NCBI GenBank assembly: GCA_044220725.1
Contig: JBGAQN010000074.1
Location: 1 to 31,484 of the forward strand
Source: Phosphoribacter sp044220725
Lineage (GTDB): Bacteria; Actinomycetota; Actinomycetes; Actinomycetales; Dermatophilaceae
Length of the DNA stretch: 31,484 nucleotides
Direction of reading: 5' to 3'
Shown: positions 15,841-23,358 of the stretch, in pieces
Layout: each line of letters opens with the position of its first letter
Numbering within the stretch: the first letter of the stretch is position 1
Made by a program: the position numbers and the translations under genes
The notes under the pieces: generated by a model
Told to the model about the DNA's origin: nothing
Seen by the model: only the letters and a program-made list of their open reading frames with translations
The model's database searches: none

Positions 15841-16260
15841 TTACTCGGGGCGGGTCGCGAACTCGATGACCCAGTCTTCCCGCTGGTGGCCATCGACTGA
15901 GAGGCGCCAGGAGAACCGGCTGCTCGGTGGCAACGCAAACGGGGGCACTCCGACCGCCATGGCGGCGTCGATGGGCGCGCCCGGTGTGAGGCCCGGAGGT
16001 CGCTGCACCTCCAGTCGCGCACCGACCAACACCGGCTGGGGACCCTGCTGCAGGTCGTGGGTGACCAGGTGGCCGTCTTGGTCGACCAAGCGCAACTCGA
16101 TGTCGATCGGTCGGCCAGCCAGATCCCACGGGACGTCGAGCTTCAGCGCGAGGAACATCGGAGTCGGGGCAGCGGGCCGGATCGACCAACCGCCACCGTT
16201 GACATAGAGCTTTCCCTCGGCCACGACGGCGTGGTCGGCCAGCAGCATCGTGACCCGCAT
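15841..16260 (-). CDS. DUF6941-like protein of unknown function, 139 aa
   Basis: Soluble protein beginning MRVTMLLADHAVVAEGKLYVNGGGW, a pattern I associate with the DUF6941 family: short actinobacterial beta-sandwich proteins whose first residues read xVTLLLADxA. The sequence alternates beta strands, with LKLDVPWDL and IDIELRLVDQDGHLV in the centre and a final WRLSVDGHQREDW. No signal peptide or membrane segment is visible. Its end converges on the lipid kinase stop with 26 bases between. The function is unknown, and the family name is from memory. Confidence 0.75.
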   Translation of the reverse strand: MRVTMLLADHAVVAEGKLYVNGGGWSIRPAAPTPMFLALKLDVPWDLAGRPIDIELRLVDQDGHLVTHDLQQGPQPVLVGARLEVQRPPGLTPGAPIDAAMAVGVPPFALPPSSRFSWRLSVDGHQREDWVIEFATRPE

Positions 16261-16331
16261 GGCTCCAGCATCGCACGGGCGCGCCGACGGCCAGCCCAGG
16301 GGCGGGTGACCACGTGGTGAGAAACCGCAGC

Positions 16332-16365
16332 GGGCCCGGCATACCAGGCGTGAAAGGCTGGGCCC
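16332..16365 (+). promoter_or_regulatory. Imperfect hairpin abutting the alaA start codon
   Basis: GGGCCCGGC (16332-16340) and GCTGGGCCC (16357-16365) can pair with one G-T mismatch. The loop contains a CGGCATAC octamer end and the likely ribosome site GAAAGG. The right arm ends at the base before the ATG. It could limit translation; not more than suggestive. Confidence 0.35.
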
Positions 16366-17580
16366 ATGCGCGAGGTGACCCAGAGCCGGAAACTGGCCGA
16401 CGTCTGTTACGACATCCGAGGGCCGGTGCTCGAGGAGGCCAAACGGCTCGAAGACGAGGGCCACCGGATCCTCAAGCTCAACATCGGCAACCCAGCCCCG
16501 TTCGGTTTCGAGGCCCCCGACGAGATCCTCGTCGACATGATCGCCCAGCTGCCGCTGGCGCAGGGCTACAGCGACTCCAAAGGGATTGTGTCGGCGCGTC
16601 GGGCGGTGACGCAGTATTACCGGCTGCGCGGGGTTGAGGGGATCAGCACCGAGGACGTCTACCTGGGCAACGGGGTGAGTGAGCTCATCGTCATGGCGAT
16701 GCAGGCGATGCTCGACAACGGCGACGAAGTGCTCGTGCCAGCCCCGGACTACCCGTTGTGGACCGCGGCGACGGCACTCGCCGGCGGCACGCCAGTGCAC
16801 TACCTTTGCGACGAATCGGCCGACTGGATCCCCGACCTGACGGACCTGGCCGCGAAGATCACCCCGCGCACCAAAGCGATCGTCGTCATCAACCCGAACA
16901 ACCCAACGGGCGCGGTCTATCCCGACCACGTCCTGCGCGGGATTGTCGAGCTGGCCCGTGAGCACGAACTCGTCCTCATGGCCGACGAGATCTACGACAA
17001 GATCCTCTACGACGACGCCGTCCACGTGCCGCTGGCCTCGCTCGCGCCGGATGTCTTCTGCCTGAACTTCAACGGGTTGTCCAAGGCCTACCGGGTCGCC
17101 GGGTTCCGCTCCGGATGGATGGCCTTGTCCGGCCCCAAGCACCACGCCCGGCCCTTCATCCAGGGTCTGAACATCCTGGCGAACATGCGGCTGTGCGCGA
17201 ATGTCCCTGCGCAGCATGCGATTGCGACCGCGCTCGGGGGCTACCAGTCGATCACCGAGCTCATCCTGCCCGGCGGTCGGCTGCTCGCCCAACGCAACCG
17301 GGCCTGGGAACTCATCAACGCGATCCCGGGGGTCTCCTGCACCAAACCCGGGGGTGCCCTCTATCTGTTCCCCCGCCTGGACCCGGACGTGCACGAGATT
17401 CACGACGACGAGCGGTTCGCCCTCGACTTGGTCCGGCAGGCCAAGATCCTCGTCGTCCAGGGGACCGGCTTCAACTGGCCGCACCCCGACCACTTCCGGA
17501 TCGTCACCCTTCCCCACGTGCAGGACCTCGAAGAGGCGATCAACCGGATCGGCAACTTCTTGGCCAGCTACCGGCAGTAG
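16366..17580 (+). CDS. alaA: Alanine (glutamate-pyruvate) aminotransferase, AlaA type, 404 aa
   Basis: PLP-dependent class I aminotransferase of the cytoplasm that interconverts pyruvate plus glutamate with alanine plus 2-oxoglutarate. It matches E. coli AlaA closely along its length: YDIRGPV (15-21), LKLNIGNPAPFGF, GNGVSELIV, VPAPDYPLWTAA, and HYLCDES. INPNNPTG (175-182), Asp207 and Tyr210 bind the cofactor, and Lys240 in FNGLSKAYRVAGFRSGW forms the Schiff base. Length and start agree with the family. It stands alone between a hairpin at its start and a strong hairpin terminator downstream. High confidence. Confidence 0.94.
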   Translation: MREVTQSRKLADVCYDIRGPVLEEAKRLEDEGHRILKLNIGNPAPFGFEAPDEILVDMIAQLPLAQGYSDSKGIVSARRAVTQYYRLRGVEGISTEDVYLGNGVSELIVMAMQAMLDNGDEVLVPAPDYPLWTAATALAGGTPVHYLCDESADWIPDLTDLAAKITPRTKAIVVINPNNPTGAVYPDHVLRGIVELAREHELVLMADEIYDKILYDDAVHVPLASLAPDVFCLNFNGLSKAYRVAGFRSGWMALSGPKHHARPFIQGLNILANMRLCANVPAQHAIATALGGYQSITELILPGGRLLAQRNRAWELINAIPGVSCTKPGGALYLFPRLDPDVHEIHDDERFALDLVRQAKILVVQGTGFNWPHPDHFRIVTLPHVQDLEEAINRIGNFLASYRQ

Positions 17581-17600
17581 GGACTTCACTGCTCGACGCG

Positions 17601-17639
17601 CGGAGGCGCGGCATACCAGCTGGGTATGCCGCGCCCCCG
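17601..17639. terminator. Strong hairpin with an inverted octamer pair after alaA
   Basis: GGCGCGGCATACC (17605-17617) pairs perfectly with GGTATGCCGCGCC (17623-17635) around a 5-base loop. After one mismatch the stem extends by three more pairs to 17601 and 17639. Each arm holds the GTATGCCG octamer. It lies between the convergent ends of alaA and the DUF4190 gene, so it is probably a bidirectional terminator. Confidence 0.75.
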
Positions 17640-17655
17640 CGCCGTGGTCGATGCG

Positions 17656-18333
17656 CTACCGAATCGAGCCGCTCGTGGCGGCCATCCCGACGATGAAGAC
17701 GACGAAGACCAGGTAGAGAATGCCGAGCAGGAGGAACACCGAGCCGACGATCCCGGTGATCATCCCCGCCTGGACTTGCCCCCGGTTGCTGTAGGGCTGT
17801 CCACTGGCGTCGATCTCACGCAAGGCCTTGCGGCCCATCGACCAGGCAAATGGTCCGGTGAGTCCACAGATAACGATCGACAGGATGCCGAGGATGAGGA
17901 TCAAGGTGCCCTGTGGGTGTTCGATGCCGCTGTAGGCAGCGCCGCCGTAGGCCGGCGGTGGGGCGGCATACGGCGCGGGCTGACCGTAACCGGGCTGCTG
18001 TCCGTATGCCGCGGGCTGACCATAACCGGGCTGCTGCCCGTATGCCGCGGGCTGACCATAACCCGGCTGCTGCCCGTAACTTGGGGCCGGCGGCATGGCT
18101 GGTGGCGCGGCTGGCGGCATGGCCGGTGGGATCGGCGCGGAGTCCCAGGGGCTGACCGGCGCCGGTGGCGGGGGAACCGCAGCTGGCGGAGCGGGCGGTG
18201 CGGCCACCGGCGGGGGCGGCAGCTCAGGGGGCGGCGCGGACATCGGAGTGGTGGCGGACGGATCGAAGCCGGCCGGAGACGGTGCGGTTGGATCGTACGA
18301 GCTCGGCCCGCTGGCCGTCGGATCTGTACTCAT
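17656..18333 (-). CDS. DUF4190 membrane protein with Pro-rich repeats, 225 aa
   Basis: The N-terminal 130 residues are low-complexity: Pro/Ala-rich, then three copies of a 12-residue unit close to GQQPGYGQPAAY. The C-terminal part is a DUF4190 domain with two membrane helices (about 145-165 and 190-220) and the family pattern GILSIVICGLTGPFAWSMGRKAL. Such proteins are common in actinobacteria; the disordered N-terminus probably faces the cytoplasm. Their role is unknown. The start ATG at 18331-18333 is preceded by AGGGTGG on the coding strand; the frame is open further upstream but overlaps the divergent OsmC gene. Confidence 0.88.
   Translation of the reverse strand: MSTDPTASGPSSYDPTAPSPAGFDPSATTPMSAPPPELPPPPVAAPPAPPAAVPPPPAPVSPWDSAPIPPAMPPAAPPAMPPAPSYGQQPGYGQPAAYGQQPGYGQPAAYGQQPGYGQPAPYAAPPPAYGGAAYSGIEHPQGTLILILGILSIVICGLTGPFAWSMGRKALREIDASGQPYSNRGQVQAGMITGIVGSVFLLLGILYLVFVVFIVGMAATSGSIR
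17975..18078 (-). repeat. 36-base tandem coding repeat, three copies
   Basis: Units at 17975-18010, 18011-18046 and 18047-18078 (last copy incomplete) encode the 12-residue repeat of the DUF4190 protein. Two units carry a GTATGCCG octamer at their junction (18004, 18040), so the octamer is duplicated with the unit. Confidence 0.9.
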
Positions 18334-18378
18334 GAACACCACCCTACGTGTCCGGGTTGTCCATGGCAGGCTGTCCGC

Positions 18379-18837
18379 ATGAGTTCGCCACTTCCCTCGC
18401 TCGGCAGACGTTCGGTCCGCTTGGAGCGCCTCGCCGCGGGTCGGTATGCCGTGACCAACCCCCGCGGCGGCACAGTGACTCTCGGGCGGGGCCAGGACAG
18501 CGACTACACGCCGGTCGAGTTGCTGCTGGCGGCCATCGCCGGCTGCACGAGCGTCGACGTCGACGAGGTCACGACCCGGCGCAGCGAGCCAGCGTCGTTC
18601 GTTGTCGATTGTGCCGGCGTCAAAGTCTCCGACGAGTTGGGCAACCATCTCTCCGAGGTCGAGGTCACCTTCCGGATCTCTTTCCCCGACAGCGAGGCTG
18701 GCGCCGCTGCCGCGGCATTGGTGCCTCGCGTGGTCAACCTGTCGCACGAGAAGCTGTGCACGGTCAGCCGCACGGTCATGCTCCCGACCCCGGTCCGCAC
18801 CGTCATCGCCGACTCAGCGACGGAGGTGTCGCAGTGA
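18379..18837 (+). CDS. OsmC family peroxide-reductase-like protein, 152 aa
   Basis: Cytoplasmic OsmC/Ohr superfamily protein. Both redox cysteines are present: Cys56 in LLAAIAGCTSVDV and Cys127 in HEKLCTVSRTV, at normal spacing. The family reduces organic hydroperoxides with thiols; this version is nearer OsmC/YhfA than Ohr. The ATG follows GGCAGG. It is divergent from the DUF4190 gene with 45 bases between, and overlaps the next gene by four bases (GTGA), so the two are co-translated. Confidence 0.88.
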   Translation: MSSPLPSLGRRSVRLERLAAGRYAVTNPRGGTVTLGRGQDSDYTPVELLLAAIAGCTSVDVDEVTTRRSEPASFVVDCAGVKVSDELGNHLSEVEVTFRISFPDSEAGAAAAALVPRVVNLSHEKLCTVSRTVMLPTPVRTVIADSATEVSQ

Positions 18838-19766
18838 GTGATCCCTCGGTCGTGCCCGACCCCTCGGCCGCGCCGCCGCTGCGGTGGGGAATCATCGCGC
18901 CGGGCGGGATCGCCAACAAGTTCGCCGAGGCTGTGCACCGGTTCACCGCGGGGAAGGTCGTCGCGGTGTCTTCGCGGGACGAAGGGCGCGCGCGTGAGTT
19001 CGCGGGACGGCACGGCATACCGAGGGCGTATGCCGGGCACGACTCGTTGGCGGCCGACCCTGAGGTCGAGGCGGTCTATGTTGCGTCCCCGCACTCGGCG
19101 CATCGCGAGCACGCGGTGGCCATGGCGCGGGCGGGCAAACACGTCCTCGTCGAAAAGGCGTTGGCGCGCAACCTGATCGAGGTCGAGGAGGTCTTTGCCG
19201 CGGCGAGGCAGGCGGGCGTGTTCGCCATGGAGGCGATGTGGACGCGGCATCTGCCGCACATCGCCGCGATGCATCGTTGGCTGGCGGACGGTCGGATCGG
19301 TGACGTGCTCTGGGTGGCGGCCGATCATGGGCAAAGCCTCGACCTCGGTCCCGAACACCGGCTCAAGGCACCGGCGTTGGCCGGTGGGGCATTGCTGGAC
19401 CTTGGGGTCTATCCGGTGGCGTTCGTCCTCGACGTGCTCGGGCCGCCCACCAGTGTCGCCGCAGTCGGACACCGCACCGAGACCGGGGTCGACGCCAGCG
19501 TGGCGCTGACCCTCGGGTATCCCAGCCCCGTTCTCGCGCAGGCGTCCTGCACCCTCAAGGCCAAGACACCGACCACGGCCGTGGTGTGTGGCACCGCCGG
19601 ACGGATCGAGATCGACGGCCAGTTCGAAATCGCCGAGATGGCTCGGTGCGTGGCCGCCGGGCGAGTGCAGAGCAGCCGGATGACCTGGGAGGACTCCCGC
19701 GCCGTTATGCGGGTGCTTGACGAGGCTCGGCGCCAGGTCGGGGTGCGCTACCCAGGCGAGGACTGA
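18834..19766 (+). CDS. Gfo/Idh/MocA family oxidoreductase, 310 aa
   Basis: NAD(P)-dependent oxidoreductase of sugar, inositol or diol type. The Rossmann start is WGIIAPGGIANKF (18-30), with APGGIA in place of the common GxGxxG. VASPHSAH, HVLVEKAL (Glu107, Lys108; the usual EKP reads EKA) and FAMEAMWTRHLP follow, as in the dimeric dihydrodiol dehydrogenase branch. A C-terminal alpha/beta domain follows. The GTG start overlaps the OsmC stop. Codons at 19013-19035 include an inverted octamer pair and a rare ATA Ile codon. The substrate cannot be told. Confidence 0.88.
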   Translation: MSDPSVVPDPSAAPPLRWGIIAPGGIANKFAEAVHRFTAGKVVAVSSRDEGRAREFAGRHGIPRAYAGHDSLAADPEVEAVYVASPHSAHREHAVAMARAGKHVLVEKALARNLIEVEEVFAAARQAGVFAMEAMWTRHLPHIAAMHRWLADGRIGDVLWVAADHGQSLDLGPEHRLKAPALAGGALLDLGVYPVAFVLDVLGPPTSVAAVGHRTETGVDASVALTLGYPSPVLAQASCTLKAKTPTTAVVCGTAGRIEIDGQFEIAEMARCVAAGRVQSSRMTWEDSRAVMRVLDEARRQVGVRYPGED

Positions 19767-19802
19767 GCCACCCAAGACGGTGGCGCGCCCGCAGCTGGGT
19801 GG
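19767..19802. terminator. Bidirectional terminator candidate
   Basis: Two alternative hairpins lie between convergent stops: GCCACC (19767-19772) with GGTGGC (19779-19784), and CCACCCA (19768-19774) with TGGGTGG (19796-19802). No T run. An octamer follows at 19808. Confidence 0.4.
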
Positions 19803-19821
19803 ACGGACGGCATACCGGGGG

Positions 19822-20646
19822 TCAGCGAGCCGCGCGGACGGTGAGGATCTGCTCGGCGCGACCCACCGGGCCGGACTCGTCGTGCAGGGTCGTCGAGGTG
19901 AGGCCGACCCCGTCGGCACCGATGGTGACCAGCGTGTCGAAGCCGATCCAGCGGCCGACCCCGCCGATGGGGTCGCGGTAGAGATGCACGGTGAGGTCGA
20001 TGTTGGGGAAGAGCCAATCGCGGGGATCGACGCGCACGTTCATCCCGTTCGCAGTGTCGGTGAGCCCGAGGTATGCCGCGACCGGATCGGTCGGCTCGTC
20101 GGCGACGATGACCTTGTCGGTGCGAATCCAGGCCCTTCCGGTGCCCGGTTGCTTGTCGGGGGTATGCCGCAGCTCGATGCTGGCGATGTATCCCCCAGGC
20201 CAGATCTCCGACGGCCGCCAGGCGAGGCAGTCCTCGGGGCTGGGGAGCGGTTGTGGGGTGCCTCCCGCGGCCGCTGACGTGTCCTGCCTGGACAGACGCC
20301 ACGCGGTCGCGCGGACGACCGGACGCCCGGCAGCGCTGGCCGTCGCCTCGATGAGTTCGATGGTGCGACCCGGGCGGATCGTGCGGACCTCGACGGTGGT
20401 GGGGATGGCGGGGATGAGCCCGAGGATCTCGTAGGTGATGCGGGCCAATGCCAGGTCGGGCCGGGGTTGATGGCGACAGATGGCATGGGCGAGCAATCCT
20501 GAGACCGGGGCCATGTGTTGCTCGTGGGCGTTCCAGGCGCCCTGGGCGTTGAGCGTCGGTTGGAACGTATCGGCGCTGAGGCGTCGGTAATAGGCCACGT
20601 CATCGGGGATGAGGTCCGGCAGCGAGTCGAAGTCCACGGTGTCCAA
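19822..20646 (-). CDS. TesB-like acyl-CoA thioesterase, 274 aa
   Basis: Double-hotdog protein of the TesB/4HBT_3 type that would hydrolyse acyl-CoA thioesters in the cytoplasm. The first hotdog (about 18-125) contains FQPTLNAQGAWN and a helix HMAPVSGLLAHAI. The second (about 150-274) contains WIRTDKVIV, DLTVHLYRDPIGGVGRW and a typical end TTLHDESGPVGRAEQILTV. Length fits. It is a single gene; the acyl chain specificity is unknown. Confidence 0.85.
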   Translation of the reverse strand: MDTVDFDSLPDLIPDDVAYYRRLSADTFQPTLNAQGAWNAHEQHMAPVSGLLAHAICRHQPRPDLALARITYEILGLIPAIPTTVEVRTIRPGRTIELIEATASAAGRPVVRATAWRLSRQDTSAAAGGTPQPLPSPEDCLAWRPSEIWPGGYIASIELRHTPDKQPGTGRAWIRTDKVIVADEPTDPVAAYLGLTDTANGMNVRVDPRDWLFPNIDLTVHLYRDPIGGVGRWIGFDTLVTIGADGVGLTSTTLHDESGPVGRAEQILTVRAAR

Positions 20647-20722
20647 CCTAGGCGTCCTCCGGGCGGGTGCGTGGTCTGGTCCGGTTTGGACGGGTCGGGT
20701 CCATCCGCCCGCTTCCGGAAAA

Positions 20723-20791
20723 CCTCACACACGCGGGGGGATTCTGGGAGTTCGGACTCCAACTGGCCCGAAAACGCCGGCGTGTGTGAGG
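20723..20791. terminator. Nested inverted repeat after the alpha/beta hydrolase gene
   Basis: CCTCACACACGC (20723-20734) pairs perfectly with GCGTGTGTGAGG (20780-20791). Inside is GGAGT-TCGG-ACTCC (20747-20760), a stem with a UUCGG-like tetraloop. Its position, downstream of one minus-strand gene and ahead of the next, mirrors the nested element at 4826-4893. Terminator function is likely. Confidence 0.5.
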
Positions 20792-20819
20792 AAATCGGGC
20801 CCGGTGGGGGCGAGCGGGG

Positions 20820-21689
20820 TCAGCCGACGGATGCCACTCGGGCGATGATGGCTCGGGCGGACTCGTCGGGCGTGCGCTCGGGCAACCAGTGACCCGCATC
20901 GAGCTCGACGAGCTGATACTCGGAACGCACCGCATGGGCGGTCAGTCGCGCAGCCAATGGCCCGAGGAACGGATCGCGTCGACCCCACACCAACGTTGCC
21001 GGGACCGGGCACCGGTGCGCCACCCCCGACGAGAGCGGCACGGCCCGATACCAGTTGATCGCGGCGGCGAGGGCACCTGGCTCGGCGAGGCGGGCGGCAT
21101 ACCTCGCGGCGTCGGCCTCAGGAAGTCCGCCTCGGCGAAGCATCGACTCCAACCGGCCTCCGAGCAGGCGCTCGGGGAGCTCGGGGATCTGGAAGGCAGC
21201 CATGTACCAGGAGCGACGGACTTGGTCGAAATCCCGGGACCGCAGTGCCTGGTTCATCGCGATGGGGTGTGGGGTGGACAGGACCGTCACGGATGCCACG
21301 CGCGCGGGGTGGCGCCCGGCGACGAGCCACGCAATGCCGCCGCCCCAGTCGTGCCCGACGACGTGGACCGCGCCAGCCCCGACAGCGTCCACCAGCGCCA
21401 CGACATCGTCGGTCAGCTCCCCCAGCCGGTATGCCGTGCGCTTGCGGGGGCGCGCGCCCGGCGAGTACCCGCGCTGGTCGGGTGCCAGGGTGCGTAGGCC
21501 GGCTGCGTGCAGCAGCGGTGAGATCCGGTCCCAGGAACTGCGATCGGTCGGGAATCCGTGCAGCAACACGACAACCGGTCCGTCGATCGGACCCGAGTCG
21601 GTGACATCGAAGGTGAACCCGTTCCGGTCGAAGCGGCTCAACCGTTCGTGCCGGCCCGACGTGCTCGGTGATGTGTGCTGCGTTGACAT
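20820..21689 (-). CDS. Alpha/beta hydrolase, epoxide hydrolase-like, 289 aa
   Basis: Soluble alpha/beta-hydrolase fold. The oxyanion motif is HGFP (44-47). The nucleophile elbow GHDWGG places Asp114 where serine hydrolases have Ser, which points to the epoxide hydrolase/haloalkane dehalogenase branch. His267 in DAGHWLPE completes the triad, and the acid is probably in WGRRDPFLG. Cap-domain tyrosines in SWYMAAF and INWYRAV could be the epoxide-activating pair. AAGGGG precedes the ATG. Epoxide hydrolase is the best guess; dehalogenase is less likely because the Trp/Asn halide pocket cannot be confirmed. Confidence 0.85.
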   Translation of the reverse strand: MSTQHTSPSTSGRHERLSRFDRNGFTFDVTDSGPIDGPVVVLLHGFPTDRSSWDRISPLLHAAGLRTLAPDQRGYSPGARPRKRTAYRLGELTDDVVALVDAVGAGAVHVVGHDWGGGIAWLVAGRHPARVASVTVLSTPHPIAMNQALRSRDFDQVRRSWYMAAFQIPELPERLLGGRLESMLRRGGLPEADAARYAARLAEPGALAAAINWYRAVPLSSGVAHRCPVPATLVWGRRDPFLGPLAARLTAHAVRSEYQLVELDAGHWLPERTPDESARAIIARVASVG

Positions 21690-21792
21690 CTCAATCCCCT
21701 TGTCGGATCGGCCTGCCGCTCATCTTGTCAGCCCGGGTCCAGTCCACGGCCCGAGCGCCAGCGACGACCGGGTCCAAGCCCTGGCCCGTGTG

Positions 21793-23103
21793 TCAGCCGC
21801 GACCGGAGGCGGCGCGACGTTCGCGCTCGGCGACGGCATACGGGTCGGTGCGGGAGTCGTATGACCAGAAGTCGCGCAGCCACACGGCGGTGGCCAGCAC
21901 GCCGACCACGCATAACACCCCGCCTGACGTGATCGACGCACGCACCGACCACCGGTCTGCGACCAGACCGGAGCGCACCTGCCCGCCCAACGGCCCGACC
22001 GAATAGGAGAGCATCTCGATCCCCGCGAGCCGGCCACGCATGGAGTCGGGGATCGTCTGATGCCAGATGACCCCACGGAAGATCGCGCTCACCATGTCGG
22101 CGCCCCCGGCAATCGCGAAGCACGCCAACACTAGGGGGACGCTGGTGGTCATTCCCGCCACCGCGACAGCTGCACCCCACCCCACGGCGGACACAACAAC
22201 GGCCATCCCGTGGCGATGGACCCGGCTGGTCCAGCCCGACGTCGCCGTGACGATCAGGCTCCCGACGGTCCCGGCCGAGTAGAGCAGTCCGAGCGTGTGT
22301 GGTGATTGCAGGACCTCGGTGGCCAGCGCCGGGAAAAGCACGGTCGGCATGGCCAGGAACATCGCGACGATATCGACGACGTAGGTGCCGAGCAGGTCGC
22401 GGCGGGACACGGCATACCGGGCGCCCTCGGCGATCGATCGCAGACTTGCCGGGGTCGCATCCTGGCTCGGCGGGTAGGTTCCCAGCCGCGCGAAGAGGGC
22501 CGTCGCGATGACTAAACCGGCGACGTCGATCGCGTATGCCGCTGCGGCGCCTACGGATTCGACGAGAATGCCGCCCAGCGCCGGCCCACCCAGTAATCCC
22601 ACCTGCATGCCTAGAGAGGACAAGGACACCGCGGCCGGCAATTCGTCGTGGCGGACGGTGCGGGGGATGAGCGCCTCGCGGCTGGGTCGTTGCAGAGCGC
22701 TCGCCGCCGACAGCACGGCACCCACGGCGTAGATCGCCCAGGCGTGTGGTTCGGCCAGCCAGGCGTTGAGCATGAGAAGCGCGGTGAGGACGACCTGCGC
22801 GATCCCGGTCCACACGAGCATGAGGCGACGATCGACGTGGTCAGCGAGCGCACCGCCCCACAGCCCGAACACCACCAGCGGCACAAGCTCGACGACGCCT
22901 AGCAAGCCGACCGCCAGGTTCGATCCGGTGAGGTGATAGAGCTGCCACGGCAACGCGACGTAGGAGACCATCCCACCCAGATAGAACACCGTGCCGGCCA
23001 GGAACAGCCGGCGGAAATCGGGGGACGTCCGCAGCGGGGTGGTGTCCACGCGCAGGGCGCGCAGTCGGTCGCGGACGGTCACCCGCGCGAGTCTGCCGCA
23101 CAT
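21793..23103 (-). CDS. MFS transporter, EntS-like (MFS_3), 436 aa
   Basis: Twelve-helix exporter of the enterobactin-exporter-like group. The N-terminus carries the family phrase TPLRTSPDFRRLFLAG before the first helix. Motif A reads WGGALADHVDRR, and ALQRPSREALIPRTV and LGGPALGGILV follow, all typical. After the last helix a charged tail (about 412-436) ends the protein. The start is uncertain: ATG at 23101-23103 or GTG at 23080-23082; I keep the ATG. The substrate is unknown. Siderophores or drugs are usual, but no siderophore genes are nearby. Confidence 0.85.
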   Translation of the reverse strand: MCGRLARVTVRDRLRALRVDTTPLRTSPDFRRLFLAGTVFYLGGMVSYVALPWQLYHLTGSNLAVGLLGVVELVPLVVFGLWGGALADHVDRRLMLVWTGIAQVVLTALLMLNAWLAEPHAWAIYAVGAVLSAASALQRPSREALIPRTVRHDELPAAVSLSSLGMQVGLLGGPALGGILVESVGAAAAYAIDVAGLVIATALFARLGTYPPSQDATPASLRSIAEGARYAVSRRDLLGTYVVDIVAMFLAMPTVLFPALATEVLQSPHTLGLLYSAGTVGSLIVTATSGWTSRVHRHGMAVVVSAVGWGAAVAVAGMTTSVPLVLACFAIAGGADMVSAIFRGVIWHQTIPDSMRGRLAGIEMLSYSVGPLGGQVRSGLVADRWSVRASITSGGVLCVVGVLATAVWLRDFWSYDSRTDPYAVAERERRAASGRG

Positions 23104-23358
23104 CCCGTATGCCGCGCTCCCGGGTTTCCCGCGCGGGTCCGCTGGCGGTGGATGCGGCTACGCACCGCCGCGCACCGCTCGGACGGAACCGCCCGGGACG
23201 GAATTGCCCCAGGTGCGATCCCCACGACGCCCGTCAGCCAGTGGACAAAGAGTGGACAACTCCGGGTGGGCGGCTTCCCCCGGGACCAGCCTGGGTCGAG
23301 GATTCAGGTCAACAGGCACTCGGGGGAGTCAGCCACAGCGCATCGTCAAGGGGCTCAA

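Noticed and set aside
15841..17589. A 582-codon open frame on the minus strand opposite alaA
   Set aside because: It is the antisense shadow of the aminotransferase. High-GC codon use keeps the reverse frame open; only the last 139 residues, from the ATG at 16260, read as a real protein.
23104..23358. N-terminal extension of the 301-residue unknown protein
   Set aside because: The frame is open, but its composition is non-protein and it covers the promoter side of the divergent MFS gene. A repeated phrase near 23239 and 23371 (CAGTGGAYAAAGAG) was noted but is too short to interpret.
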